A stretch of DNA of 64,000 nt, from the NCBI RefSeq assembly GCF_000336555.1, contig NZ_KB375281.1, positions 1,530,713 through 1,594,712 of the forward strand, written 5' to 3'. The position numbers and the translations under genes are program-made. This document shows, one piece after another, positions 1 to 12,804 of the stretch (its first letter is position 1; each line of letters starts with the position of its first letter). The DNA comes from Afipia clevelandensis ATCC 49720 (GTDB taxonomy: Bacteria; Pseudomonadota; Alphaproteobacteria; Rhizobiales; Xanthobacteraceae). The notes under the pieces were generated by a model, which ran no database searches, had not been told where the DNA came from, and worked only from the letters and a program-made list of their open reading frames with translations.

Positions 1-193
1 CCGCCTTCGGCAGATAGACGCTCTTGCGCGAGCCCGAACCGAGCTGCAGCGCGACGTATCCATTCTTCTCGGTCGTGCGATGGCCAACAACCTGGCAATT
101 GCCCAACTTGAGCACGGTCACAGGGATATGTTCACCGGTCTCCGTAAAGACCCGCGTCATCCCGACCTTTTGTGCGATCACTCCGGAGCGCAT
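1..193 (-). CDS. rplC: 50S ribosomal protein L3, N-terminal part (cut by window edge)
   Basis: Only the first 64 codons are inside the window. The reading frame runs off the left edge with no stop. The product is a large-subunit ribosomal protein that helps start assembly of the 50S particle. The N-terminus ([16 protein letters not shown]) is the classic L3 start, and the frame stays open to base 1. It follows rpsJ on the same strand, which is the normal S10-operon order (S10, L3, L4...). The 98-base spacer to rpsJ carries a palindromic repeat that is not part of the usual operon. Confidence 0.93.
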   Translation of the reverse strand, partial: MRSGVIAQKVGMTRVFTETGEHIPVTVLKLGNCQVVGHRTTEKNGYVALQLGSGSRKSVYLPKA

Positions 194-244
194 CGGCGTG
201 CTTCCTGTTCTTTCTGTCCCGAGGGACTAGCTAATCTACTTTGC

Positions 245-293
245 GAGCATGACCCGGTCCGAAAACCGGTGCCCACTTTTCGGGGTCATGCTC
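245..293. repeat. REP-like palindromic element between rpsJ and rplC
   Basis: Arms GAGCATGACCC (245-255) and GGGTCATGCTC (283-293) are perfect inverted repeats. Between them is a second dyad around ACCGG...CCGGT and matching halves of the form CGAAAA/TTTTCG. Palindromes of this form (GAGCATGA...TCATGCTC with an inner ACCGGTTTTC-like core) are abundant in Bradyrhizobium-type genomes, so I call it a repetitive extragenic palindrome. Its right arm overlaps the rpsJ stop codon (292-294). Confidence 0.75.
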
Positions 294-600
294 AGAGCTT
301 GATCTCGACGTCGACACCGGCGGCGAGGTCGAGCTTCATCAGCGCGTCCACGGTCTGCGGGGTCGGATCGACGATATCGAGAAGGCGCTTGTGAGTGCGC
401 ATCTCGAACTGCTCGCGGCTCTTCTTGTCAACGTGCGGCGAACGGTTGACGGTGAACTTCTCGATGCGGGTCGGCAGCGGAATTGGTCCGCGAACCTGGG
501 CACCGGTGCGTTTTGCCGTGTTCACGATCTCGCGGGTCGACGTATCGAGAATCCGATGGTCGAACGCCTTGAGACGGATGCGAATATTCTGGCCGTTCAT
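292..600 (-). CDS. rpsJ: 30S ribosomal protein S10
   Basis: This 102-residue protein has the length and sequence expected of S10, a small-subunit head protein that also acts as the NusE transcription factor with NusB. The N-terminus ([16 protein letters not shown]) and the central [13 protein letters not shown] segment are diagnostic. It lies 79 bases downstream of tuf and upstream of rplC, so it is probably co-transcribed with both the str and S10 gene groups. Its TGA stop is shared with the edge of a palindromic repeat. The start is ATG, with an A/G-rich stretch (AAAGAAAGAAG) just upstream. Confidence 0.98.
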
Positions 601-679
601 TGCCGCTTCTTTCTTTAGTGAGTGGTGAGTAGCGAGTAGCGAATATCTCTACTCGCCACTCCCCAATCGCTATTGGCTC

Positions 680-1870
<1,191 letters not shown>

Positions 1871-1907
1871 GACGTTCTCCGTTCAACTTTGACTCGCGTC
1901 AAAGAAA

Positions 1908-3980
<2,073 letters not shown>

Positions 3981-4011
3981 GGGCTGTCCTTAATGTCCGT
4001 TCGTTTCGCCG

Positions 4012-4497
<486 letters not shown>

Positions 4498-4869
4498 TTA
4501 CTTCGGACGCTTCGCGCCGTACTTGGACCGGCGCTGCTTGCGGTTCTTGACGCCCTGCGTATCGAGGACGCCGCGGAGGATGTGGTAGCGCACGCCCGGC
4601 AAATCCTTGACGCGGCCGCCGCGAATCATGACCACCGAGTGCTCCTGAAGATTGTGGCCTTCACCCGGAATGTAGCCGATGACCTCGAAGCCGTTGGTCA
4701 GACGCACCTTGGCGACCTTACGAAGCGCGGAGTTCGGCTTCTTCGGAGTCGTCGTATAGACGCGCGTGCAAACGCCACGCTTCTGCGGCGACTGCTGCAG
4801 CGCTGGCACCTTCTTGCGCGACTTCTGCGCTTCGCGTGGATTCGCGATCAGCTGGTTGATCGTCGGCAT
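4498..4869 (-). CDS. rpsL: 30S ribosomal protein S12
   Basis: This 123-residue decoding-centre protein is the target of streptomycin-resistance substitutions. The conserved segments [18 protein letters not shown] and [11 protein letters not shown] are present. The lysines at the usual resistance positions (in KKPNSALRK and in the segment preceding PGVRYH) look wild type. It is the first gene of the str group. About 720 bases without a convincing gene lie upstream, with a candidate promoter near 5288-5314. Confidence 0.99.
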   Translation of the reverse strand: MPTINQLIANPREAQKSRKKVPALQQSPQKRGVCTRVYTTTPKKPNSALRKVAKVRLTNGFEVIGYIPGEGHNLQEHSVVMIRGGRVKDLPGVRYHILRGVLDTQGVKNRKQRRSKYGAKRPK

Positions 4870-5590
4870 CGTTCGCCTTCACCCTTGTTCGCGCGAAACC
4901 TTGCCGGCTTCGCAAATTCGTTCGGAGCAATCGCCCCACTCGCTTCACGTCGACAACAACCCGGTCATCCCATCGGCACGGGTTCAAGACCCACGCGCAA
5001 AACGAAATCGCGCCACCCATCCATCGCTGAATGGAAAGCGCTTGACCGCCACAGAGGATCGCAACCGAAACCGCGATCATGCATCCGAGACTGAACTCTA
5101 AAGGCGCGCGCATACGCGGTCGCCCGAGAGATCAATGTTGTCCTGGCATTGCCTGGCTAGTGCCGACAGCGTTTGAGCGACATCCGTCGAGGTTGGTGCC
5201 GATCCATTCCCGGACAAGGTCGCGGGGCTGAAAAGGTGATCCGTTCCGACGCAGGGAAGCTCACCGCCTGTCGTGAAGTGGCCGGGTTTTATAAGCCATG
5301 CACACCCAAGTCAAGACTAATCAACATGCGAAAAGAGCAAGCGGCAGAGCCACTTCTTGCACACGGGATGAAACCGGACAGGCTCTTATCATGACATCCG
5401 GCGCGAATCTTTTCGGCATGAAATCCGGCCGATTCTGGCCCCGTTGCGGCGGGTTCATGCCGGTCCCGAAAACCCTCGCCCCGCACCTGACGGCGGCAGA
5501 CAACGGCCTTCGGCGCGGCTTCATCTGCCGCTAGTCTCAGGAATATGCAAACAAATCAACGACTTGGAAGAATCTACGAATCCAACGGAT
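4870..5590. other. str operon upstream region, no convincing gene
   Basis: This 720-base stretch lies between rpsL and the GNAT-6 gene, which ends at 5591. Open frames here on both strands have no recognisable protein sequence and overlap one another. I read it as the 5' untranslated and promoter region of the rpsL-rpsG-fusA-tuf operon plus the 3' end of the neighbouring gene. A candidate promoter is listed separately. Confidence 0.6.
5288..5314 (-). promoter_or_regulatory. candidate sigma-70 promoter of the rpsL operon
   Basis: On the minus strand TTGACT (5314-5309) is followed by TATAAA (5293-5288). The spacer is 15 bases, or 16 if the -10 is read as ATAAAA. That is one or two bases short of ideal, but both hexamers are strong for a GC-rich genome. 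It would give a leader of about 420 bases before rpsL. Confidence 0.4.
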
Positions 5591-6721
5591 TCACGGCGTT
5601 GGCGCCAGCCGCCGCTTGCTGGACAGGACGGACATCGCACGGAGCCAGTCCCGGACATCCCGCAGGCGTTCATAGCCATACTGGCGGGCCGCCTCGATGC
5701 CGAAGACCAGGGAGCGCTTGGGCCTGACGTCCACCACCATGTCGACCATGGCTTTCCGGCCCGTCCAGATCTGGGCCATGAAACTGTCCTGCGCCGAGCA
5801 CGAATCGATGGCCTGCACATCGGTGGCGGCGAAGAGCTGTTCGGTCATTTTGTCGACCACCAGCACGCCGGGCGAGTATTTGGCGAATTCGCCGTCAAAG
5901 GCGATCTTCCAGGTGAAGGCCGTGGTCCCGCAATAGAGCAGCACCTGGGCGGCGATGGTCCGGCCGTCGAGCCGCAACACGGCCACCGAGGCATTGCCTT
6001 CAGCGGCGAGGTCTCCGATCAGCCGCCGGGTGAACTCGGTGTCGCGTTCGCTGCAGAGGATCGCGGTGCCCTTTTCGCCCTTCCAGCTTCGCTTTTCGAG
6101 AACGAGAAACTCCTCAAAGGCCACCCGGGTGGCCTCCGCGTTGCGCGCGTTGACCATTTCGAGCTTGCCGAGCGCCGACAGCCGGTTCCAGTCCTGCCGC
6201 AGCTTCTTCCGGGTGGAGCCCGACGCCTTGACCCCCTTCTCCCGGGTCACCGCCGGCCTCTGGCTCTGCGTGAGAACAAGATGCGCAAGATCCTGGTCCG
6301 CAATGGTCTTCTGGATCGCGGCATAGGCCTGCGAGTCCGCATCCATCTCCTTGAGACTGACCACATGCGGGAGTTTGGGGTTCTTGCTGATCGCAGCAAA
6401 GAACGCCGGCATGACCTCCATTGCAAAAGCGGGATCGACCACCGGCGTGGAAAGGAAGGCATAGTTGTAAGGCCGCGCCTCGAGCATCGGCGGCCAGAAC
6501 GAAATGACGTTGCGATGCTGCAGGGCCCACAGCCCGACCAGCCGCGCAGACTCCACGCCCTCCTCCCACGCGAGCAGCACGGTCACCATCGCGAACATGG
6601 TGTCGAGCGCCGCCTTGAGCGCGGTCGGATTCATGAAGGCGTTGCCCGGCGCGCGGCGAATGAGATCATTCCACGCCGCCGTGAGGTCCTGACCCGGCTT
6701 TGCGACTGTTACTGAAATCAT
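5591..6721 (-). CDS. GNAT-6 / CelD (BcsL)-like acyltransferase
   Basis: This predicted protein of 376 residues resembles the acetyltransferase-6 (CelD/BcsL, FemAB-related) family, often tied to envelope polysaccharide acylation or aminoacylation. The C-terminal half carries the family-like patterns VLEKRSWKGEKG, RLDGRTIAAQVLL and TFTWK-type (AFTWKIAFDGEFAKYSPG) segments. I chose the ATG at 6721 over a TTG 26 codons upstream because family-like sequence begins at MISVTVAKPG. The gene diverges from the FAD oxidoreductase at 6985, leaving about 260 bases for two promoters. No cellulose synthase genes are nearby, so the acceptor is unknown. Confidence 0.75.
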   Translation of the reverse strand: MISVTVAKPGQDLTAAWNDLIRRAPGNAFMNPTALKAALDTMFAMVTVLLAWEEGVESARLVGLWALQHRNVISFWPPMLEARPYNYAFLSTPVVDPAFAMEVMPAFFAAISKNPKLPHVVSLKEMDADSQAYAAIQKTIADQDLAHLVLTQSQRPAVTREKGVKASGSTRKKLRQDWNRLSALGKLEMVNARNAEATRVAFEEFLVLEKRSWKGEKGTAILCSERDTEFTRRLIGDLAAEGNASVAVLRLDGRTIAAQVLLYCGTTAFTWKIAFDGEFAKYSPGVLVVDKMTEQLFAATDVQAIDSCSAQDSFMAQIWTGRKAMVDMVVDVRPKRSLVFGIEAARQYGYERLRDVRDWLRAMSVLSSKRRLAPTP

Positions 6722-6984
6722 AGCGGCAAAACCTGCGTCGAAGCGTCGGGAAACCGCATTCTCGCGGAGGCAAATTGAGGGCGCATGACTGCGATCCAAA
6801 ACTCTACTGACCTACCCCCGGTTCCATTCATGATGCGGCGGCGCGCCGCAGGCAAGTCGCAATCATTTAAATCGTTAATAGACGTGTTTTCGCAGCATTA
6901 ACCTAAGCAGCCGTTCACCACGTTTGCTTCAAGGTTTAGTCGAGTTTGCAGCCCTAATGCTAAGTAGCTGAAAAGAGGCGCAAC

Positions 6985-8151
6985 ATGCGGCACACGGACA
7001 TTGCCATCATCGGCGGCGGACTTGCGGGATCGACAGCCGCAGCCATGCTCGGCCGCGCCGGCATTTCCGCGATCCTGATCGACCCGCACAAAATCTATCC
7101 GCCCGATTTCCGCTGCGAAAAGCTCGGCGGCTATCAGCTCGACCTGTTGCGCAAGACCGGCATTGCCGAGCCGGTGCTGGCGGCGACCACCCTCGATGGC
7201 AACGCCTGGACCGCGCGGCTCGGACGCCTGCTCGACAAGAAGCCCAGCGACCAGCATGGCATCATCTACGACGATCTCGTGAATACCGTCCGCCGCCAGA
7301 TCCCGGAAACTGTCGAGTTCATCGAAGACAAGGTGACCGGCGTTGCAACCAGTCCGGATTTGCAGACGCTGACGCTCTCGAACGGCGAAACCATTTCCGC
7401 GCGGCTGATCGTGCTGGCGAACGGGCTGAACATCGGCCTGCGCCACACCCTCGGCATCGAGCGCGAAGTCATCAGCCCGTGCCATTCCATCACCGTCGGC
7501 TTCAATGTCGTGCCCGTGGGCCGCGACACATTCGAGTTTCCGGCGCTGACCTATTTCACAGAAAGCGCGACGGCGCAGATGTCCTACCTGACGCTGTTCC
7601 CGATCGGCTCCGCCATGCGCGCCAACCTGATGGTCTATCGCGGCATGGACGATCCCTGGCTGCGGCGCATGCGCCAGGCGCCGGAACAGGCCATTCACGA
7701 GTTGATGCCCAACCTTCGCGCCCTCTCCGGCGAGTTCAAGGTCGATGGCATGATCAAGATTCGCCCGGCGGACCTTTACGTCACCAAGGGGCACCGGCAG
7801 GCCGGCATCGTCCTGGTCGGCGACGCCTTCTGCACCTCATGCCCGGCGGCAGGGACAGGCACCGGCAAGGTGTTCATGGACGTGCAGCGGCTGTGTAACG
7901 CCTATATCCCGGCGTGGCTTGCCAGCGGCGGCATGGGCGCGGACAAGATTTCGCAATTCTACGACGATCCGGAAAAGTGCGCGAACGACGCATCGTCACA
8001 GCGTCAGGCCTATGACCTGCGTTCGATCTCCATCGACACCGGGCTGTCATGGCATGTGCGGCGCTGGATTCGCTTCCTGCACCGTGCGGCGCTCGGCGCA
8101 ACGCGCCATCTGCGCGAAACGCTCTCGGTCCGGCGGACGGCGCAGCCTTAG
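6985..8151 (+). CDS. FAD-dependent oxidoreductase (PHBH / geranylgeranyl-reductase-like)
   Basis: This 388-residue flavoprotein starts with a Rossmann dinucleotide-binding motif (IIGGGLAGS, glycines 10, 12 and 15) and has the second FAD motif VLVGDAFC near residues 276-282. That layout fits the p-hydroxybenzoate hydroxylase superfamily, which includes aromatic monooxygenases, halogenases and prenyl reductases. The substrate cannot be read from sequence. No signal peptide is seen. It runs convergently into the ABC exporter gene with only 3 bases between the two stop codons. The functional link to that exporter and to the FAD-methyltransferase fusion is inferred from proximity only. Confidence 0.8.
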   Translation: MRHTDIAIIGGGLAGSTAAAMLGRAGISAILIDPHKIYPPDFRCEKLGGYQLDLLRKTGIAEPVLAATTLDGNAWTARLGRLLDKKPSDQHGIIYDDLVNTVRRQIPETVEFIEDKVTGVATSPDLQTLTLSNGETISARLIVLANGLNIGLRHTLGIEREVISPCHSITVGFNVVPVGRDTFEFPALTYFTESATAQMSYLTLFPIGSAMRANLMVYRGMDDPWLRRMRQAPEQAIHELMPNLRALSGEFKVDGMIKIRPADLYVTKGHRQAGIVLVGDAFCTSCPAAGTGTGKVFMDVQRLCNAYIPAWLASGGMGADKISQFYDDPEKCANDASSQRQAYDLRSISIDTGLSWHVRRWIRFLHRAALGATRHLRETLSVRRTAQP

Positions 8152-8154
8152 GAA

Positions 8155-10122
8155 TCAGTCCTCATCATCATCGTCGTCGTCATCATCCTCTGCCGGATGG
8201 TGCGACTGATGAAGCTGGTCGTCCCAGAGCTTGCGGTACATGCCGTTGGCCTTGAGCAATTCGGCATGCGGGCCGCGCTCCACGGCCTTGCCGTTACTCA
8301 CGACAATGATTTCGTCCATGTCCACCACCGATGTCAGGCGATGGGTCGAGAAGATCATGGTGCGGCCCTTGGCGACCTTGAGCAACGTGCGGTTGATCGC
8401 CGCTTCCGTGGTCTGGTCGAGCGCCGACGTCGCCTCATCGAGCAGCAGGACTGACGGATTGCGCACAATGGCGCGCGCAATCGCGATGCGCTGGCGCTGG
8501 CCGCCGGAGAGCGTATCGCCGCGCTCACCGACCACGGTGTCGTATTTCTGCGGCAGAGTCATGATGTAGCGGTGAATCTCGGCCTTCTTCGCCGCCTCCT
8601 CGACTTCCTTGTCGGTCGCACCGTCCTTGCCCAGCCGGATGTTTTCGCGGATCGACATGTTGAACAGCATGTTTTCCTGAAACACCACCGCCATGCTGCC
8701 GCGCAGCGAATCCCGCGTCACTTTTCGGATATCGACACCGTCAATGCTGACCCTGCCCTCGTTCGGCTCATACAGTCGTAGGATGAGATTGAGCAGCGTG
8801 CTCTTGCCCGAGCCGCTCGGCCCGACCACGGCGATGTTCTTCCCCGCCCCGAGCTTCAGCGACAGGCCATCGAGAACCGGATTCTCGCTGCCCTCGTATT
8901 TGAAGACCACGCGGTCGAACGAGATGTTGTCGGTGATGCGCGGCAGGTCCGGCGCGCCGGGACGGTCGGCGCCGCGCGGCGGCTCATCCAGCAGTTCTTC
9001 CATGTGACGCACGGCGGCCGCGGCCTGGATCGCCACCGGAATGAAGTGCATCAGATGGGCGATGTTGTAGGAGATTTCCCAGAACGCGCTTTCGAAGGTG
9101 ACGAACGTGCCGATGGAAATCTTGCCGATGGTCGCGAGATACGCGCCGATCGCCAGCACGACGAGGTGCAGCAGCAGCACCGACACGGTGACGGTACGCT
9201 CGACCATGGTGGACAGGAATGTCGCGTCCGCCATCGAGCGGCGCGCAGCGTTGTTGCGGAAAGTGAACCAGCCGAACGCCTTGCGCTGCAGGCCGAACGC
9301 CTTCACCACCATCTGCGCGGCGACGTTCTCCTGCACCACGCCGAGGATCGCGGATTCGTTGACCTTCTGCTCGTAGTTCGCCTGCACCGCTTTCGGCGTG
9401 AGGATACGCGGACCGATCAGGGTGATCGGGAAAATCAGCAGCGCCACGGCGGCGAGCTGCCAGTTCAGCCAGATCATCAGGCCGATGCCCGCGATCAGTT
9501 CGAGGAACGGCAGCGCCGCGCTGTTGGCCAAATGCTTGACCGAGGATTCGTAGCCGGCCATGTCGACGGAAAAGCGCGACAGGATTTCGCCGCGCTTGGT
9601 GCGCCCGAAAAACGCCGCCGGCAGGCTCTGGACATGCTGGAACATCCGGGCGCGGACATCGGAGATCACCGATGCAGCCAGCCGCGCATCCCAGCGCTCG
9701 TACCAGACCGCGACAATGGAGGTGATGATGCCGGCGACCGCGAGCACCGTCAGGATGGTGTAAAGCGCCTGGAAATCCTCCTCGCCGAGCGCGTCGTCGA
9801 TCAGGTATTTCAGGCTGAGCGGCATGATGACGTTGAACAACGTCTCGATGAAAAGGCCGATGGCGACGAAACTCAGCCACGTCTTGTAGTTGCTCAGGTG
9901 CGGCCAGGTGAACCGCCAGAGGGTCGCAAACGCGCCCGCCGCCTCGCTCGCGGTATAAACGACAAGATCCTCGTCATCGTCGTCATCATCGTCGTCGATG
10001 TCTTCGGGATCGGGCGACGGCAGCGGAATCTCGGCCTGCGCGGCGAGGCGCGCAGCCTCGTCCTCGAGCGGCTTGCCCGATGCTGGCTTGTCGGTATCCG
10101 AACCGGGTGGCTTGCTTGCCAT
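8155..10122 (-). CDS. ABC exporter, fused membrane and ATPase domains, poly-Asp ends
   Basis: This is a half-size type-I ABC exporter of 655 residues. A six-helix transmembrane domain spans about residues 80-360. The ATPase follows, with Walker A GPSGSGKST near 432, Q-loop VFQENMLF, signature LSGGQRQR near 535, Walker B VLLLDEAT near 557 and the H-loop STHR. It should act as a homodimer in the inner membrane. Unusual features are an acidic run (IDDDDDDDDED) near residues 38-50 and a second one (EDDDDDDDDED) at the very C-terminus. ATG at 10122 is preferred to a TTG at 10155. It lies 73 bases downstream of the FAD-methyltransferase gene on the same strand, probably in one operon. The substrate is unknown. 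Confidence 0.9.
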   Translation of the reverse strand: MASKPPGSDTDKPASGKPLEDEAARLAAQAEIPLPSPDPEDIDDDDDDDDEDLVVYTASEAAGAFATLWRFTWPHLSNYKTWLSFVAIGLFIETLFNVIMPLSLKYLIDDALGEEDFQALYTILTVLAVAGIITSIVAVWYERWDARLAASVISDVRARMFQHVQSLPAAFFGRTKRGEILSRFSVDMAGYESSVKHLANSAALPFLELIAGIGLMIWLNWQLAAVALLIFPITLIGPRILTPKAVQANYEQKVNESAILGVVQENVAAQMVVKAFGLQRKAFGWFTFRNNAARRSMADATFLSTMVERTVTVSVLLLHLVVLAIGAYLATIGKISIGTFVTFESAFWEISYNIAHLMHFIPVAIQAAAAVRHMEELLDEPPRGADRPGAPDLPRITDNISFDRVVFKYEGSENPVLDGLSLKLGAGKNIAVVGPSGSGKSTLLNLILRLYEPNEGRVSIDGVDIRKVTRDSLRGSMAVVFQENMLFNMSIRENIRLGKDGATDKEVEEAAKKAEIHRYIMTLPQKYDTVVGERGDTLSGGQRQRIAIARAIVRNPSVLLLDEATSALDQTTEAAINRTLLKVAKGRTMIFSTHRLTSVVDMDEIIVVSNGKAVERGPHAELLKANGMYRKLWDDQLHQSHHPAEDDDDDDDDED

Positions 10123-10195
10123 CTCAACCGCCGCTGCACGGCCGGACGGCCGCAATCACCTGTGACAGCGGCCGGATGGCCGCCATTGTTAGCGA

Positions 10196-12250
10196 TTAGT
10201 CGTCGTCGGCAATCTTGTCAAAGAACGAGTAGCGCAGGCTGTCCGCGTCCGCGTACCAGTCGCCCGGCCCCTTGTTGGCCTTCAGCGTCGCGTCCCAGAC
10301 GGCGTCGGTGGTGTCGCGCCGATGCATGGACAGGTCGAAGCCGTTGCTGAAGAACAGTTCGGACCATTCCCACCAGGTGCCCAGTTTCTTGACCCCGCGC
10401 AGCAGGTCGTAACGGTCGATCAGGCCCGGCATCATGTCGCTGGTGACCGATCCGAACACAAAGCCGGTCTTCACCACGCGGTTGAGTTCGCGCACCGCGC
10501 GCTTCACCTGCTTTTCCGGGACATGGCAGAGGCTGGTCTCGAAAACGAAATCGAACTCCTCGGCCTTGAACGGCAGCTTGGTCAGCGAGCCGAGCTTGTT
10601 GTACTTGCGCAGCGCCTTCGGCGTCTTGCCGTGAATATAGCGGTTGTTCTCGACGCCCCAGGCGTCGATGCCGCGCTCGCGCAGTGCCCCGACCAGTTCG
10701 CCGCTCGCCGAGCCCGCGACCAGCAGCTTGTAGCCCTTGGCCCGGTTCCAGACGATCTTGATGAGGTTCATCAAATAGTCCGGATCGGTGAACTTGTCCC
10801 ACACCTCGGCGTAAGGCCCGGTGTTGCGGTAGTTGTCGAAATAGGCACGGTCGATCTTGTCGGAAGGAACATTGCCGCTCTCGCCGCGCTCATAGCGCAG
10901 CTTGATCATCTGGGTGAGGATGATGTCGGTGGCGGCATCCGACGAGTCCAGCAGGCCGTTCAGCGTGGAGTCGAACAGGTAGTCGCCGACAACGACGAAG
11001 CCAGGATGGTCGGTCGGCTCGGGGTGATGATTGGTCATCACATCGCGCGCGGGCAGCCCGCCCGGTATGCAGTTCACCGATGACAGCCAGCGATGAGTCT
11101 TGCCCTCGAGGAAGTGCGCCCGCGCATCACCGAACGATTTCGGCAGCGACTTGATCGCCGCGTCGATCAGTTCCTTGTCGCTGAGATTGGCGAAGGCCAG
11201 CGCGTCGGATCCGGGGATCAGCCAGTTCAGCACGCCATGGCGGCCTACATCGTGACGCGCACCCTCGACATACACGCAGCAGCCGCCGAACGCCTCGGAC
11301 ATCCACCATGCGCCCGGAACCTTGTCGCCCCAGAACGGCTCATCGAACAGGATCGAGACGCGCAGGTAATGCGCGGGACGATCGAAGTAAGCGATGTGCT
11401 TGATCATGGAATGGCGCAGCAATTCGCCGTCCCAGTTCATGGTGGTGAGCCACGAATGCGGCAGGCACATCACCACGAGATCGTGCTCCTTGGTGATCGG
11501 CCCCTTCCCGTTCATCATGTTTATGGCGTAGCGGCCGGAATTCGCCTTGCCGACTTTCAGCACGCGATGATTCAACTGGATGTCGGCGTCGATCTCGCTC
11601 CTGAGGCTGTGGATCAACTGCTCGTTGCCATTCTGGATCGAGTAGAGGCCGATATAGCCGTCCACATCCATCACGAAGTTCTTCAGCGCATTGAGGCCGT
11701 TGGTGTTGTGCGGCTCGGTGGCGATGTCGGAGCGCGCCATCACCTTGAGGAAGCGCTTGGCGACCGGGTCCAAGACTTCGCGGTCCAGCAGTTCCTCGGC
11801 GCTGATATAGGCCCATGGATGTTCGTTGTCGTGCGCGCCGATGCCTTCATAATATTCGGTCGGCGACACCATTTTGGCGCATAGCTTGCGAAAATCCTCG
11901 ATGGCTCTGGCGGTCTCCGGCCCGTACTTGCGGCGCATGCCGGGGACATCATTCAGCAATTCGCCGTCAAGCTGCACCTGCTCGGCGTCCATCGGGATGG
12001 TCTGCAGGCCGAAATGCTGGATCAGTTCCCGCAGCGGGTCCGGGCCGGTCATGGAGTAATCGTAAATCTCGGCGACGCCCGCCTCGTACATGGCCGGCGC
12101 GGTGTCGAACGTCTTGGTCAGGATCTTGCCGCCGAGCCGGTCGGACGCCTCATAGATCGTGATGCGGCAGAGCGCCCCAAGTTTCTTCTTGAGGTACCAC
12201 GCACTCATAAGCCCGCCTGGGCCGCCGCCGACTATCGCCAGATCGAGCAT
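10196..12250 (-). CDS. flavin amine oxidase-like domain fused to a SAM-dependent methyltransferase
   Basis: This chimeric protein has 684 residues. The N-terminal part is a flavin-containing amine oxidase-like / protoporphyrinogen-oxidase-type domain: GGGPGG at 8-13, YEASDRLGGK after it, and the second FAD motif FVVVGDYLFDSTLNGLLDS near 420. The C-terminal part, from about residue 500, is a class-I methyltransferase: LLVAGSASGELVGAL as the SAM-binding glycine loop, GVENN as motif II and FDFVFETSLCHV as motif III. ATG at 12250 has AAGGACA just upstream. It is the first gene of a probable two-gene operon with the acidic-tailed exporter, which suggests that a modified small molecule or lipid is made and exported. 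The substrate is not deducible. Confidence 0.8.
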   Translation of the reverse strand: MLDLAIVGGGPGGLMSAWYLKKKLGALCRITIYEASDRLGGKILTKTFDTAPAMYEAGVAEIYDYSMTGPDPLRELIQHFGLQTIPMDAEQVQLDGELLNDVPGMRRKYGPETARAIEDFRKLCAKMVSPTEYYEGIGAHDNEHPWAYISAEELLDREVLDPVAKRFLKVMARSDIATEPHNTNGLNALKNFVMDVDGYIGLYSIQNGNEQLIHSLRSEIDADIQLNHRVLKVGKANSGRYAINMMNGKGPITKEHDLVVMCLPHSWLTTMNWDGELLRHSMIKHIAYFDRPAHYLRVSILFDEPFWGDKVPGAWWMSEAFGGCCVYVEGARHDVGRHGVLNWLIPGSDALAFANLSDKELIDAAIKSLPKSFGDARAHFLEGKTHRWLSSVNCIPGGLPARDVMTNHHPEPTDHPGFVVVGDYLFDSTLNGLLDSSDAATDIILTQMIKLRYERGESGNVPSDKIDRAYFDNYRNTGPYAEVWDKFTDPDYLMNLIKIVWNRAKGYKLLVAGSASGELVGALRERGIDAWGVENNRYIHGKTPKALRKYNKLGSLTKLPFKAEEFDFVFETSLCHVPEKQVKRAVRELNRVVKTGFVFGSVTSDMMPGLIDRYDLLRGVKKLGTWWEWSELFFSNGFDLSMHRRDTTDAVWDATLKANKGPGDWYADADSLRYSFFDKIADDD

Positions 12251-12804
12251 GTTGTCCTTCGCCCCTCGCCGGCGTTTTTCTCGAATACCGCCGGTCTAAC
12301 TCACCCTAAACAAATGCGTTTTCCATCTGAAGGGAAGATGAACAAACCACGATCCGGAGCTAAAAAGACCGGTAGGGCGGAAAGAAGATGCGATTTGAGG
12401 CAGTTCCGGGCGCCCCCGAGGCGTCACCGGGCGCATGATCGCGCCGCCGCAAGACCGGGTTATTTCGCGCAGCGAAACCCACCGCGCGAAAGAAAAACGG
12501 GCCGGCAAAGCCGGCCCGCGAGATGGCGCTGATTATCCTGAGCCACGGACACCAAAATCATCACCGCGAGGCGATCATGTCCTATGGCTGAAAACTATCG
12601 TTCCGTTTGAATGCCCTGCCCCGAAATCACTGGACGTCTTGGATGGTCACAGAATGGCCACAGACTAGAAAACCGGTCATTCGGCACATCCCCCAAATGG
12701 GTCAAAGTTGCCCAGATCACAGCTAACCAGGTCAATTCGTCCACCGAACTGGGTTTATTCGGCAACAAATCTCTCGCCGCATCCCCGTTACTTGATGACG
12801 AGCC
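12251..12804. other. spacer with an unassigned minus-strand terminator
   Basis: This 554-base stretch lies between the FAD-methyltransferase gene and the LuxR-type regulator, both on the minus strand. It contains a strong intrinsic terminator (12492-12517) about 285 bases past the regulator stop. The remainder should hold the promoter of the 12250 operon. A 32-codon minus-strand frame running through the terminator has no supporting ribosome site and I do not call it. Confidence 0.6.
12492..12517 (-). terminator. intrinsic terminator, possible small-RNA end
   Basis: On the minus strand the stem GGGCCGGC / GCCGGCCC closes on a TTT loop (12517-12499) and is followed by GTTTTTCTTT. The form is textbook. 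The nearest upstream coding end is the LuxR-type gene at 12805, so it ends either a long 3' untranslated region or a separate short transcript. Confidence 0.8.

Noticed and set aside
4718..5534. Several overlapping frames of 60-170 codons upstream of rpsL
   Set aside because: They contradict one another, have no recognisable sequence and no good ribosome sites. The interval is better read as promoter and leader.
12448..12565. 32-codon minus-strand frame through the orphan terminator, and a five-codon frame before it
   Set aside because: There is no convincing ribosome site, and the frame is largely the terminator hairpin itself.
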